A stretch of DNA of 64,000 nucleotides from Kalaharituber pfeilii (GCA_015179045.1 WHUZ01000024.1:248001-312000), one strand, 5' to 3'; shown: positions 41,830-52,875, counted from the stretch's first letter. Translations and numbers: made by a program. The notes: generated by a model not told the origin, from the sequence alone.

Positions 41830-42960
41830 CCCTCCCCCCCGTCTCCATCCCTCATTCTGGGATGAGGTGAAGGGGAGAAGGAGGACAAATACCTCAGTTC
41901 ATGTTAGCCATTGCATCGTATACCAAGAAGTCAAAGGCATGGGTGGATATGCGGATGGGGATCAGAGAGTAAATCGCACAATAACCTACATGACTTCCAT
42001 CCCTTTGTGTATACGCTTATCTCTCGAAGCCTAATTATCTACTCCCCACCCTTTTCGTTTCTTCCTTCACACTTCAATTCCCGAAATCCAGTTAACTCTC
42101 AGTACCCCGTTATCTTTTTCACTTCCAAAAATACCGCAAATGCCACGGAAAAGACTAAAGCTTTTTGCTTGTCAGCAAATGAAATAAATATTCTGTAAAA
42201 GCCGCGTCGTTGTTTTTTCGCACCTTCCGTTCTTTGGTCAAGGGGTCTGCCCCGTAGAGATTGTGAACGCTGGGATAAATCCTTCAACTAGACTTTTGCA
42301 AGGTAATATACGCAGGAGGTCTCTCAATCCTATAAGTACAGAGAAGTACAAATTCGGGCGGCTGGTTTGTCTGTAAGATTTTCAGCCGCACAAAGCACGT
42401 TAGTCATGTCGATCATCTCCATGGTGTGTTACACAACCTGTTGTGACTGCAATATCGGTTATTATTAGCTTCGTTCCCAGACATCGAAGCTGGATCTGAA
42501 ACTGGAGAAAAAATATTTTGTCGCTCATATCATATTCGCTTAGAATTCCCCAATAGCAGCTGCAGATCCGAGTCCGAAACCACTGCAAGCGATAATCAAT
42601 GTCTCGATGGTAGTGATTCACCAAACGCTGCGTTCGAATTTTTCGCCAATGTTCCTGAATCGGTCCGCCGACTATGCCAGCTTGTCCAGAAACCTTAAAT
42701 AGGTTTAGTCATATTTTAAAAAAGAAAGTATTGCAAAAATTAAAAATGGGCTCCAACCCTCGGATGATCATCGCTAGGATTCTTACTCACAAGAGATAAC
42801 CGCCGGAGCCGGAGAATTATATTTACTTTCAACATGCTAGATAAGAGCCGTTCTGGGACACTGACTGTGTGACTTTGGAGTAGGCTCAGCCTTTCGCGCT
42901 TTTTTGCATTGACTATCATGAATGCACCAATGAGCGGTTTGCCTCATGGGACTGGTGCCT
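41830..42960. other. Upstream region of ankyrin gene
   Basis: No supported exon. GGATTCTTACTCACAAGAGA at 42777 resembles the sequence right of FB-5 at 17605-17640, suggesting a shared dispersed repeat. Confidence 0.35.
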
Positions 42961-42975
42961 CGAGCTTGATCAGAC

Positions 42976-43075
42976 GGTGCCTGTCTCGGGGCCATAAGGA
43001 CTTTGGTCCAGGGACCCTGCCATGGCGAACAGCTGCAAGCGGGGTTACGTGTAAAAAAAAAAAAAAAAAAGAGAC
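42976..43075 (+). mobile_element. Short retroposon, type-2 tail (100 bp)
   Basis: CTTGATCAGAC lies at 42965-42975 and 43076-43086. The insert ends with the type-2 hairpin, GGTTACGTGT and poly(A). About 45 bp precede the hairpin. Confidence 0.75.
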
Positions 43076-43127
43076 CTTGATCAGACAAGCACGGAATACT
43101 TCAGTTTTCTGACTTCTTCTTGCTGGT

Positions 43128-43600
43128 TTTTTTTTTTTTTTTTTTTTTTTTTTTCCACGTAACCCCGCATACAGGCAGCCAGCCTATGGCAGGGACCTAT
43201 ATATCCGGGTCAGGTTAAAGCAGTTACCTATCTACACTACATACACGCTTGCTACACAACGTACCCTCGGGCCCTCCAGCTAGCCCAGATCGAGGCTGGC
43301 GAACCATACCTCGACTGGGTTGCCCTCTACCCCTTCCTGCTTCCACCCCTTCTCCTCTAAGTCCTCCCAGCACTGCCAGGTGACCATCTCACCACTCTCC
43401 TTCTTTCTCTTGGGCCGCTCCAGCTCACCACTCTTGAACACCAGATGTTCTGCACTCCAAGCTGCTCCACAAGAGCACCGCGCCTTCTCTCCACTGACTT
43501 TCCTCCTCCATGTCTGCCCGGGTTTTTTTTTTTTTTTTTTTTTTCACGTGACCCCGCTTGTAGCTGTTCGCCATGGCAGGGCGTTTGCCCGGGGTGAGTA
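43128..43600 (-). mobile_element. LINE 3' fragment, type-2 tail
   Basis: The minus strand from about 43520 encodes SAEHLVFKSGELERPKRKK, WQCWEDLEEKGWKQEGVEGN and WFASLDLG, the LINE-A-type C-terminus. A 3' UTR, a type-2 hairpin with the variant inner stem AGGC-TGGCT-GCCT, and poly(A) at 43128-43154 follow. A micro-retroposon is inserted at its upstream side. Outer duplication not clear. Confidence 0.7.
43523..43585 (-). mobile_element. Micro-retroposon, type-2 tail (63 bp), nested in LINE fragment
   Basis: TGCCCGGG at 43515-43522 and 43586-43593. The minus strand reads ACGCCCTGCCATGGCGAACA...GCGGGGTCACGTGA then poly(A). Confidence 0.75.
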
Positions 43601-43736
43601 TACCTTCTGCTCAAGATGAATTCTTTTCCTTCTTACTCGGCCAATGTTCGCAATTTATGTCGTCTCATTGCTGCTTTGTTGAGCCAATGCTAACTTGTTT
43701 GTATATGCGTTTAGAATCCGTGACCATTTATAACTC

Positions 43737-43795
43737 TTTTTTTTTTTTTTTTTTAATCACGTGACCCCGCTTGTAGCTGTTCGCCATGGCAGGGC
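43737..43795 (-). mobile_element. Micro-retroposon, type-2 tail (59 bp)
   Basis: A perfect 14-bp repeat ACCATTTATAACTC (43723-43736, 43796-43809). The minus-strand insert begins GCCCTGCCATGGCGAACAGC, at the hairpin base, and ends in poly(A). Confidence 0.85.
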
Positions 43796-44089
43796 ACCAT
43801 TTATAACTCAGGAGCACAAGTAAGAAAGGGAAACTAAAGAGTGGGCGGGAAATGTGAGGAAGCACCGAAACAATAACAGCAGCTGCTTATACAGTTGTTT
43901 GAACAATCTCTCCTTCAATTTTTGAATCGCTGTATTATACTTCAAGAGGCAAGATTTAGCATTGGTCTGGTTTCTTTTCCATTGCAGAGTGCAGAGTGGG
44001 CGCTTGTAAGTACAGTAGCTCTGGAGAAAATGTAGCTATTTATTTTGGAAGAGTTTCGGAACTCATTTTCGGAATTACAAAATTGAAGG

Positions 44090-44490
44090 TTGAGTAAGAT
44101 GATGAGCACTCTTGGTGGCTCGCTACATGGAAAAGCGTTGAGAGCCTGGAGGTTCAGGATAGGTAAGGAATGGGCCGGACGGCCGGCGGCATGGATGGAG
44201 GGGAGACAACAACACACATCTGGACCAGATGAGAAGTGAGGAGGAAAAGGTGACCAGGGGGCTGCAAGGGATGAGGAACCCGCCCCCGACGAGCAAATAG
44301 GATGAGCCGAACCCTCTGGCGGAGGTAAGATGGATGGAGAAATGAGGGCGTGGTATTTGTTTCCGTCATATTTTGGGTTTTGTTCATTTTTTCAGCCAGA
44401 TGATTTTGGACTTGTGTTGTCTGGAATTTTCATTAATACCTCCTTTGTCTTTCTTCTCCTTATAGCCCATAGGGCAGTATTTATCTTAAA
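44090..44490 (+). mobile_element. Decayed LINE 3' end, type-1
   Basis: GTLGGSLHGKALRAWRFRIG corresponds to the LMGGKGLRAWRWKIG segment of intact type-1 fragments. The zinc-finger part is disrupted. A tail relic TATAGCCCATAGGGCAGTAT lies at 44461-44480. Confidence 0.55.
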
Positions 44491-44617
44491 GAGAAAAACA
44501 AAAACTACTCCCAGGTTGTGTTGCACACCACTGATGACTTACCCGGCAGAGAGTGGGCAACAGGCTGCCGGCTTTCTCATCATGTTTGAGGACATAGAGT
44601 TGAACAAAACTAAAATA

Positions 44618-44738
44618 ACATCTACGGCCATAGACTGAAGAAAACGAGGCATCCCGTCCGCTCTGCCATATCTAAGCTTCAGATCGCCAAGCTAGTACTA
44701 CGGTGGGTGACCACGTGGGAATCCTTGGTGCTGTAGAT
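44618..44738 (+). rRNA. 5S ribosomal RNA
   Basis: About 121 nt with the eukaryotic 5S layout. The 5' end ATCTACGGCCATAG pairs with the 3' end GTAGAT in helix I. It has GCATCCCGTCCGCTCTGCC (helix II/III region), an A-box-like TAAGC and the highly conserved C-box region GGTGGGTGACCACGTGGGAA. A T-rich stretch follows and could terminate Pol III. Dispersed single 5S genes are common in filamentous ascomycetes. Helix I differs from common sequences by paired changes, which favours function. Confidence 0.85.
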
Positions 44739-44762
44739 TCTGTTTCGCCACTTTATTTTTGT

Positions 44763-46297
44763 GGAAACAACCACCTCAGGACGAGCGTTTGGAAGCAACT
44801 CCATAACCACAACGCCCCCCCAGTGAAAACTACATAGATCGAAAGCTCTCAGTCTTTTGATCTAAATTTTATTCCCAAATACCCGACACTGCGCTTCCCC
44901 TCCGAGGGGCAAAATCGCGAGGAATCTTCAGCTCACCACCTCGTTGCCACATCCCCGCCGGCGCCAAGATCCAATAGACAGACCCGGATCACCACCCACT
45001 AGCCAATAGAAATGCCGAAAAAGACAAAGACCGGCCTCCGCCCACCGCCTCCTCGCCCCGGCCCCGTGCCCGCCTCCGCGCCCGACCCCGTGGCACAATG
45101 GGTCGAGACACAAAAGAAAGAGACCGCCGCCCCCCAGAAGAAAGAAGAGCCGCGCGCGCCTCCTCCAGCAGCGGAGGAGAAGAGGAAGACAGCGCCCCCG
45201 CCCCCAATTCCAGACTGGGAGTCCATCGGGGAAATGCTACATAGCGTTGGCATTACCTGGGGCACTGTACTAGCCGCAAGGTGGAAACGTTCTTGGAAAC
45301 GCACAGGAAGCGATTCTGACCCGACGGAAGGGGCGTTTCTGATGATAGAGTTCTGCGACGACAGCTACGAGGAATTCGACATCCTGGTGGGAGGTCCCGA
45401 CGACCCCCTCCCAGAGACCCCACCACCACCACAGCCATTGGGGCTCAGCCCCATTCACACCATACTCTCGGAAGGGACCCCACCACCTGAAGCCTTAGGA
45501 TTCAGCCCCATCGTCACCGCGCTCTCGGAGGAGCCATCTCCAGAGAGCACGACCCCGCCTCAATCACCGACTCCCGAAACCACAACTACCACCACCCCGA
45601 CCCCAACAACCCCCGCAGGCAAAACATCGGTAACGCAGCCTGCGAACAACCCAAAGAAGAGAAAAGGCAAAGCGGCATCGACGCAACCGTACGCCTTAAA
45701 GAAGAGACTCGACGAGACGGAGGCCAGAAAAATCGCCTCAAGCAGCGCCCCGTCATCGCACACACCAACAGCGTCAGCATCAGCCTGCGCACCCACATCC
45801 CACCCTAGACCCACCCTAAAAACAAAGACCGCCCCCCCTAGACCCCGAAAAGCCAAATCCCCGGCCCGACCATCCACCCGCGATGCTACCACCCCCAGAC
45901 CGGGCATCGTAATACATGGAATAGCCCTGAGAAAGGATCTCGGGAAGGTTCGGAGATGGTTGGAAGACGACAACAAAGACATGGGTAAAGCCATTGGGAT
46001 AAGATGGCTAAGAAGCAAGATGACACTGCAAGAGGAGGGCAAAAAGACAAGCTCGGTAGTGGTCTACCTGGAGGAAGACAAGGAAATAGACAGGGTGAGA
46101 CTTGGAGGAAGATGGCCGAGGGCTTGCCGATATGAGTGGGACAGGTGAAGGAAGGAACGACGCCCCTCGCATTGGCCCACCCACAACACCAGCGAAGTCC
46201 GTGGGTTCCACATGTAATTAGACGAGTAGCTAAATTTCTTTTCCTTTATTTTAATAAAACCCTCGCCATAGCCCCTAGGGTGGCACGCGAGTAATGA

Positions 46298-46327
<30 letters not shown>
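44763..46327 (+). mobile_element. ORF1-only non-LTR retroposon, copy 2
   Basis: A 1565-bp insertion flanked by ACTTTATTTTTGT (44750-44762, 46328-46340). It sits about 24 bp past the 5S gene, in the T-rich tract of an older type-1 tail. It has 5' UTR sequence shared with copy 1 (GACGAGCGTTTGGAAGC), a 378-codon ORF, a 3' UTR, the type-1 hairpin and poly(A). Slightly 5'-truncated relative to copy 1. Confidence 0.88.
45012..46148 (+). CDS. ORF1-like protein of ORF1-only element, copy 2 (378 aa)
   Basis: ATG 45012 (MPKKTKTGLRPPPPRPGPV). Pro/Lys-rich N-terminus; WESIGEMLHSVGITWGTVLA with GAFLMIEFCDDSYEEFDILV may be a small folded domain (residues about 70-135). Two copies of the short motif follow (LGLSPIHTILSE, LGFSPIVTALSE). 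Then a basic block, KAASTQPYALKKRLDETEAR, and a Pro/Ala/Ser linker. The C-terminal domain is GIVIHGIALRKDLGKVRRW, IGIRWLRSK, KTSSVVVYLEE and VRLGGRWPRACRYE. It ends after EWDR, again just before the expected CCHC knuckles. The frame is intact. Likely binds RNA (inference). Confidence 0.8.
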   Translation: MPKKTKTGLRPPPPRPGPVPASAPDPVAQWVETQKKETAAPQKKEEPRAPPPAAEEKRKTAPPPPIPDWESIGEMLHSVGITWGTVLAARWKRSWKRTGSDSDPTEGAFLMIEFCDDSYEEFDILVGGPDDPLPETPPPPQPLGLSPIHTILSEGTPPPEALGFSPIVTALSEEPSPESTTPPQSPTPETTTTTTPTPTTPAGKTSVTQPANNPKKRKGKAASTQPYALKKRLDETEARKIASSSAPSSHTPTASASACAPTSHPRPTLKTKTAPPRPRKAKSPARPSTRDATTPRPGIVIHGIALRKDLGKVRRWLEDDNKDMGKAIGIRWLRSKMTLQEEGKKTSSVVVYLEEDKEIDRVRLGGRWPRACRYEWDR

Positions 46328-46328
<1 letters not shown>

Positions 46329-46340
46329 CTTTATTTTTGT

Positions 46341-46386
46341 TATATCATAACTCGTGTACCGCCGCCGTGGGGGCTATAACACGACT
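46341..46386 (-). mobile_element. Degenerate type-1 tail next to 5S gene
   Basis: The minus strand reads GTCGTGTTATAGCCC...GGTACACGAGTTATGATATA, a mutated type-1 hairpin and tail. Its T-rich side hosts the ORF1-only copy 2 insertion, so it is older. Confidence 0.6.
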
Positions 46387-46389
46387 GTA

Positions 46390-46980
46390 TAGTCATATTG
46401 GCAGAGCACTTACATATTCTCAGCCCAGTCTCTGGATTTACAGTTCTAGAATGCCTTCAGCCCCAGCTCTCAGCATCGACTCATACACACCAGAATACTA
46501 TAGTGGACTGATATAATATACATACCTACTCCACTGCTGGTGCTGATGCGCAGTACATGAGTTACTAGCATGTGGCCACCTCGCGACCGCGAGGGTGAGT
46601 GTAGGTGTAGCGGTAGTGGATAAGGGACCCGTAAAGTCGGCGTCAAGTGACTGTACACTCTTTACCAGTTCCATGACCGTACAATCTCGTTTCTCTGCAT
46701 TTATTCATGTCAGTATATTCTCATTGTTATTTATAATATCACGTAATCCCACTCCTGCATCTAGGGAGCTCTGGTACCAAATGTAGCGTCAGAAGGTTTT
46801 GTAGAACTTATGGATAGCGAAACCCTCGTTACAGCCCATAAACTCTACCTAAATTCCGGTTAATATCTACCCACAATGATATTGCTCAGATGTCCAGCAT
46901 ATGCCCTTTTAGGTGTACCCAGCTTTATTATCCGCCCTATAGACCCACGTATAAATGCTATGCAAGTGAGGATACTAACA
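46390..46980. other. Intergenic, nothing recognised
   Basis: No supported gene. Confidence 0.35.
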
Positions 46981-46994
46981 GGTATAAGGTGATT

Positions 46995-47041
46995 TTTTAT
47001 TTTTTTTTATTTTTTTTATATCATTAATCGCTTGCCGCCCT
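46995..47041 (-). mobile_element. Micro-retroposon, type-1 tail (47 bp)
   Basis: A perfect 14-bp repeat GGTATAAGGTGATT (46981-46994, 47042-47055). The minus-strand insert is AGGGCGGCAAGCGATTAATG, ATATA and an A-rich tail. Only the 3' half of the hairpin remains. Confidence 0.85.
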
Positions 47042-47287
47042 GGTATAAGGTGATTAAGAAGTTACAAAAGGATATAATTAATACAGCTGGAATGATGGCA
47101 AGAGTATATAAGAAAGTGGAAGAATTGAAGGCTGAGGGTGATGATGAAGAGTAGACATAGCTATCGCTATCTATAGAGTGCTTGCGATTTAAAAAACAGA
47201 AAGGGTGGGGAATGGAGCCGGAGTCAGTAGGTACTGTAGTAGCCGATGATTGTAACCTTTAGCAGGTGCCCCTTTATCACCCCGCCA

Positions 47288-47325
47288 CGGCACGCGAGTA
47301 ATGAAATTAAAAAAAAAAAAAAAAA
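47288..47325 (+). mobile_element. Micro-retroposon, type-1 tail (38 bp)
   Basis: A perfect 13-bp repeat TATCACCCCGCCA (47275-47287, 47326-47338). The insert is CGGCACGCGAGTAATGAAAT followed by T and poly(A), the shortest in the window. Confidence 0.85.
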
Positions 47326-47329
47326 TATC

Positions 47330-49600
47330 ACCCCGCCATACTGTACCAGTCCAGCGCATTCTCATTTTGCCCCATCTCACACCATCGAGAGTAATCTGCC
47401 ATACCTGTAAAATTGTAAATTGAGCGCATTTTGGCATATTTCGTACCATCAAAGCAGGTCTTGTTGTATCTGTCAAGTTAAGCCATACCGCCTCACTTTG
47501 CACCATAGAAAGGGGCCAGCCTTAACTGTGAATTGAGCTCATTTTACCATGTTCCACGCTGCCAGGTGGGTCCTGCCGTACCTGTCAAATTTGGCTCATT
47601 CTGCTGTTCTCACATTGTGGAAAGAGTCCGGTGATACTTGTCAACTTGAGCTCATTCTGGCTCATCTCACGCCATCGAAAGGAAGCTGTCATACCCTGTT
47701 AAATTGAAATTGAGCTCATTCTGGCTCATCTCACACCATCGAGAGAGACTGCCATTCCTATTGAAGTCGGCTCATTCTGCTTCATCTCACATTATTGAGG
47801 AGCTGTCATGCCTGTCAAATTCTACTCGCCCTGCTGTATCTCATGTTGGCAAGAGAGATCTACCAATCCCTGTCAAATTCGGCTTATTCTGCTGCATCTC
47901 CCAGGCTGAAATAGACCTGCCATACCTGTCAAATTCGACTCTCGTTCTGCTGCATCTTGTGCTATCGAATAACTATCAAATTGTGCTCATTCTACTATAT
48001 CTCATAATGCGAAAACAGTCCTATTATACCTGTTAAATTTGGCTCACTCTGCTACTCTCCTGTGGAAAGGTGCTACTATACCTATCAAATTGAGTTCCGT
48101 TTTACTACATCTCACGCTGGTAAGAGAGGGAAATTTGGCTCATTCTTTTGTATCTCGTGCCGTAGAAGAGTCTTGCCATACCTATATACTTGTTAAAGTT
48201 AGTTTATTCTACTGTATCTTGTATTGTCAAGGGAGACCTACACACCGGTCCAATTGAGTTCATTTTGCTGCATCTTGTGCTATTAAGAGAGACCTACTCT
48301 TTTTTTTTTTTTTTTGATTTCACCTAACTCCGCTTGCAGCTGTTCGCCATGGAAGGGAGAGAGACCTACTATACCTGTCAAATTCAGCTCTTCTGCTGCT
48401 CTTACGCTATGGAAAGAGTCCTGTAATACTTGTCAACTTGAGCTCATTCGGCCACATCTCGCGCCATTGAGAGAAAGCTGTCATACCTGTTAAATTGGGC
48501 TTATTCTGCCTCATTTTTCCCTGTCAAGGTCATATCTGTCAACTTGACCACATCTTACGCCATTGAGGAAGACTGTTATACCTATTAAATTCGGCTCATT
48601 CTGCTGCATCTCACCATTGAGGAGCTATCATACCTGTAAAGTTCCTGTAAAATTCGGCTCATTTTGCTGCATCTTGCGAGGTAAAATAGACCTACCATAC
48701 CTATCACATTTGACTCGTTCTGCTGCATGTCCCACTATTGAGGAGCTGTCATGCCTGTCAAAGTGCCTGTCAAATTTGGCTCATTTTGCGGCATCTCGCG
48801 GGGTGAAATGGACCTACTATACCTGTCAATTTGACTCGTTCTGCTGCATCTCACACCATTGAGGAGCTGCCGTGCCTGTCGAATTGAGGAGCTGTCGTGC
48901 CTGTTAAATTGAGGAGCTGCGGTGCCTGTCAAAGTGCCTGTCAAATTCGGCTCATTTTGCTGTATCTCGTGAGGTGAAATAGACCTACCATACCTATCAC
49001 ATTTGACTCGTTCTACTGCATCTCACACCATTGAGGAGCTGTCGTGCCTGTCAAATTGAGGAGCTGTCGCGCCTGTCAAATTGAGGAGCTGTCGTGCCTG
49101 TTAAATTGAGGAGCTATCATACCTGTCAAATTGAAGAGCTGTCATGCCTGTCAAATTGAGGAGCTGTTGTGCCTGTCAAAGTACCTGTCAAATTCGGCTC
49201 ATTTTGCTGCATCTCGCGGGGTGAAATGGACCTACCATACCTGTCAAATTTGACTCGTTCTGCTGCACCTCACACCATTGAGGAGCTGTCGTGCCTGTCA
49301 AAGTGCCTATCAAATTCAGCTCATTTTGCTGTATCTCGCGAGGTGAAATGGACCTACCATACCTGTCAAATTTGACTTGTTCAGCTGCATCTCGTGCCAT
49401 CCAATACCAGTCAAATTGTACTCTTATACCTGTTAAATTCAGCTCACTCTGTTACTATTGTGCGATGGAAAGCTGCTGCTGTACCTGTCAAATTGAACTC
49501 GTTATGCTTCATCTCCTGATAGTGAGAGAGATATACCATACCTATAAAATTTGGCTCATTCTTCTGTATCTTATGCCGAGTATGTTGAGGTTCTGGAGAA
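47330..49600. repeat. Degenerate satellite array, about 60-bp unit (major)
   Basis: Roughly 35-40 divergent units built from CCTGTCAAATTYGRCTCATT, a CTGCATCTCACACCATTGAG-like stretch, then AGACCTACCATA or GAGCTGTCATG. A 25-bp sub-repeat (GAGGAGCTGTCGTGCCTGTC plus AAATT) is locally amplified at 48860-49190. Short open frames in it are by-products of the repeat. Function unknown; a micro-retroposon is inserted at 48299. Confidence 0.85.
48299..48357 (-). mobile_element. Micro-retroposon, type-2 tail (59 bp), in satellite
   Basis: AGAGAGACCTACT at 48286-48298 and 48358-48370. The minus-strand insert reads CCCTTCCATGGCGAACAGCT...GCGGAGTTAGGTGAAATC then poly(A). Confidence 0.8.
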
Positions 49601-49833
49601 TGTGAACATTTCACATAAAGGGATTGCAGTGATAGATACGGCCAATTGCAACTCCTCATTGTCGTGGTGTCCATTTCCGTGAAGGTTGATTCCATACGAA
49701 ATGTGACGGAAACTCTTGATATAGGTATTGTCGGGCGTTTGGCATATTCCACATTAATATGTGCCTTATGACGAAGGTTCAGGGGTATGTTGAGGTTCAG
49801 GAGTATGTGGAACATTTCACTCAGTACGTTGAT

Positions 49834-50008
49834 ATGGTATTCGCGGTTGTTGCCAAGGTCTTTTTTGACAGGGGTTAGGTGGACGCCAAGAGGGATGTAG
49901 CTCAGTACTATAATAGATATAATAGATGGTATTCGCGGTTGTTGCCAAGGTCTTTTTTGACAGGGGTTAGGTGGACGCCAAGAGGGATGTAGCTCAGTAC
50001 TATAATAG
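49834..50008. repeat. 83-bp exact tandem duplication (period 92)
   Basis: ATGGTATTCGCGGTTGTTGC to AGTACTATAATAG is identical at 49834-49916 and 49926-50008. The flanking minus-strand frame (SYIPLGVHLTPVKKDLGNN) is open, but I do not recognise it. Confidence 0.85.
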
Positions 50009-50059
50009 ACTAGGCAGGGTAAGGCAGAGGCTAGCCAGGAGCAAGTGATATTACTCATG

Positions 50060-51400
50060 CTAAAAAAAATATCTAATTATGTTGGTTGCCTATAATAATT
50101 GTTCTCGTGCCTGTTCTCGTGCCCAGACTCTCTTGGCACGCTTAAATAATTCGCGAGTCTGGTGCCAAACATCTCCGAAATGGGGGGCTCCCCAGCTCCA
50201 ATCCCTGGCGTAGTGAGGGTCTTGACATGAGACTAGAGGTATGTAAATCAGTCTGCAGAATCGATTTCTGTTTTCAGAATGAAAATTGGATGAACTCATG
50301 GAGATAGATGTTGAAAAGTGGTGGTTTCCAGGGGAGCAGCCCTCAGTCGTCAGGGCCAGGGGAGAAATTTCTTCCGATTGCGTGTGGCGCAGTCATCCCT
50401 GACGGCTCCTTGGGAGCTTCCCTAGCGACTGCAAAATCCGCCTATTTACTCTGCCTAATGTTAGCAGTTAAGTACTTACCATTGCCAAATAAATGTACAC
50501 ACTAGGTAGATCTAGAAAATCCCAGGGTGACTCCAGAGATGTTCTTATCGGAATGGCTTGTGCCCCAATTCACCCCCAACGAAAATTCATAAAATTTCAG
50601 CAACGGGGGTCAGGGCAGCGCAAGGGATATTAGTAGCGCTGCTTGGCAATCAAGATAGACAGTCAAAACAACATAATTGCTATCATATTAGAGTTGTTGC
50701 TGGTGCAGCGATCAAAATTGACGGGTCTCATTCACTCATCCCTAACAGTGTTCCAAGGGCTTACGACCTTCTGGGCTATTGAAATCTGTGAGATTCTGAT
50801 GCGTAGAATTGATCGCAATTATCAAAATTCAATTTGAATAAAAATTGAAGAAGATAGGGCAGTAGGTATTGGGGGCTGCAGCCCCGGGGAGATTGGGGGA
50901 TCTGTCATCGTTGCTACAGAAACGACGCTAATAGCTGTGGCGCATCCATCCCTAACTCTTCCCCGTTGGCATCCCTAGAATCCCTAGAATTTGCTACATC
51001 CCTCAAGTTACTATCGCTCTGTCTGGAGTATGCCATACTTATTTATAGCACTCGCATTGTATTATATAATGGTGCTACTTGGTTCAACAACCCTGGGATG
51101 ACGCGTTATGAATAACACCGCACAATACAAACCAGGAGACGCCGCTTAGTCCACTTCGGGTTATGTGGTATCCCAGCTGCTTATGCGATGATATCATATC
51201 GATAAGCGGCCGAACGCAATCTAGACATCAAGATCGATCGAGAATTGTGCATCAGGTTCCAGAATTACCGTGCCATTTAAAGTGTCCTACTCGACATCAC
51301 ATTCCCAGTGGATCAACAACCCCCACGTTTTCCACCATTGAAGATTAATAGCTAACGCCGCGTACGGACCACCGGTCAAATATACCTGCTTGATCACAAC
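50060..51400. other. Intergenic, upstream of the 51.4-kb gene
   Basis: No supported gene. GGGGGCTGCAGCCCC at 50872 is a short perfect hairpin of unknown meaning. Confidence 0.35.
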
Positions 51401-51444
51401 TACTAGCATTCCAAGAATCCAACAGCTTCCAAATTCACGTGGTC

Positions 51445-52289
51445 ATGTCCAAACTCCGCATCCTCTCCTATCAGGAGACCCAGCAATACACAGGAGGCCA
51501 ATGGATCCGCTCACATCAACACAGAGAGCTCATCCTTCGCCTCCCCTTCCTCACCCCCACATATCCCACTGCCCGTATGTCCCTCCTCGAGCTTTATGAC
51601 TACTGCTGGGGCTCCTGCGCGCTCTATGCCGTCGCCGATATTGATGGTGGAAACATGGACGTTCTCCAGTGGTTTATTTTGGGAGCATGGTACCAACCTG
51701 ATGAGACGGAGTGGCAATATAATAATTACCTTGTTAAGATTGTTGGCTGCTCGAAAGACGGATGTTACAAGACGATCCCGGTGATTGTGCAGGCACATCG
51801 GGATATATGTAAGCAGGTCTCTGCCAGGACGGGACCTAGGTCGGCAGCCATTCCGGCGCAGGAAGCTGATAGCAATGAGGTACATGATCTTCGCGAGAAT
51901 CATGAGGAGTGGGTTCTACTACCGCTCTTTCGCAAAGTCATACTTGTCGTGGATAAATGGGAGTGGTGGACCGACGGGGTATTACTTATCGCTGTGCACC
52001 CACCGAAGAGGAGTCGAAGTTGAAAGGTGGCTCCGTGGATTTGTCAATTTTGGACCATGAAGAAGGGACGGAGAAGCTCGGTGAGGGGGTGTATAGAGTC
52101 AGGGTTGAGAGGGCAGTGGAAGTAGTTCTGGAGTTGCAGGAGAAAGAGGATATGGCAAATGGGAAAATCTCCGCGTGTAAGAAGACCGCGGAGGTGGGCA
52201 TGTCGGTGGAGGAGTTTATGATTGAGTATTTTGGTGCGGAGGAGTATCCACCTAAAAAGGGGGTTGTCGCGCAAAATGCACTTGAGTAA
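51445..52289 (+). pseudogene. Unrecognised host-type gene with one frame break
   Basis: ATG 51445 (MSKLRILSYQETQQYTGGQW) opens a coding-like frame rich in Trp/Tyr/Cys: ELYDYCWGSCALYAVADIDG, LQWFILGAWYQPDETEWQYN, IVGCSKDGCYKTIPVIV. It runs to LIAVHP near 52000. The likely continuation, TEEESKLKGGSVDLSILDHE...VERAVEVVLELQEKEDMANG...MSVEEFMIEYFGAEEYPPKK, is one frame over and ends at 52289. A one-base indel near 52001 is the simplest reading. A 32-nt GTATTA...AG intron would also restore the frame but is too short to be credible. Family unknown. Confidence 0.5.
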
Positions 52290-52870
52290 GTGGATGATTT
52301 GACAGCGACTGCCACCATGGAAAGGTCTAGGTAACTGGCTCAGGCTGGCTGAGTTACATGCTAACCTACATTGTCAGGTTGTGTCCGTGTCGTGAGACTA
52401 ACTACGAGATCCATACACAGGGTTGCCGCTGGCCAAAAGAAATCGGAGAGGTTCTGAAAATTGAGATTAATGTGAACTTTGGAGAGGCATATTATTTACC
52501 GAACGGGCTTAGCAACACAGTAGCGGTGGTCATCAACTATTATTACAGTAAAGTAAATGGAACATTCGTACATTTCATATCCCTGTACGTCTAGCCATAT
52601 GTGGCCGGCAATTGATGACCGGTCCAAAATGCAAAAAAGCTAAGGCTTGTACTCTGTAATTATAGTCTCATTCACTCCTACCCTGCATATCAAACACAAC
52701 TACAGATTCGCAATGCCTCGTATAAGCCAAAAAGCATCAATACAGAAGAAAATAGATGCTGAAATCGATGTTTTGATGACAACAATGGAGTATGATTTAG
52801 ATTTGGAGTTTGACTCAGAGTACAGTTCAGAGAAAGAAGAGGAGGACTTGGAGGAGCTTCAGGAGCTAGT
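52290..52870. other. Intergenic; short acidic frame
   Basis: A plus-strand frame from 52713 (MPRISQKASIQKKIDAEIDV, then acidic) runs into the FB-3 terminus. It may be a truncated gene start but is too short to assign. Confidence 0.3.
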
Positions 52871-52875
52871 AGATA

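Noticed and set aside
44618..45011. 5S-derived promoter fused to the ORF1-only element (SINE3-like chimera)
   Set aside because: A 13-bp target duplication (ACTTTATTTTTGT) lies between the 5S gene and the element, and copy 1 lacks 5S sequence, so it is an insertion beside a 5S gene.
47330..49600. CRISPR-like spaced repeats
   Set aside because: Units are contiguous, divergent and about 60 bp, without unique spacers, and the host is clearly eukaryotic.
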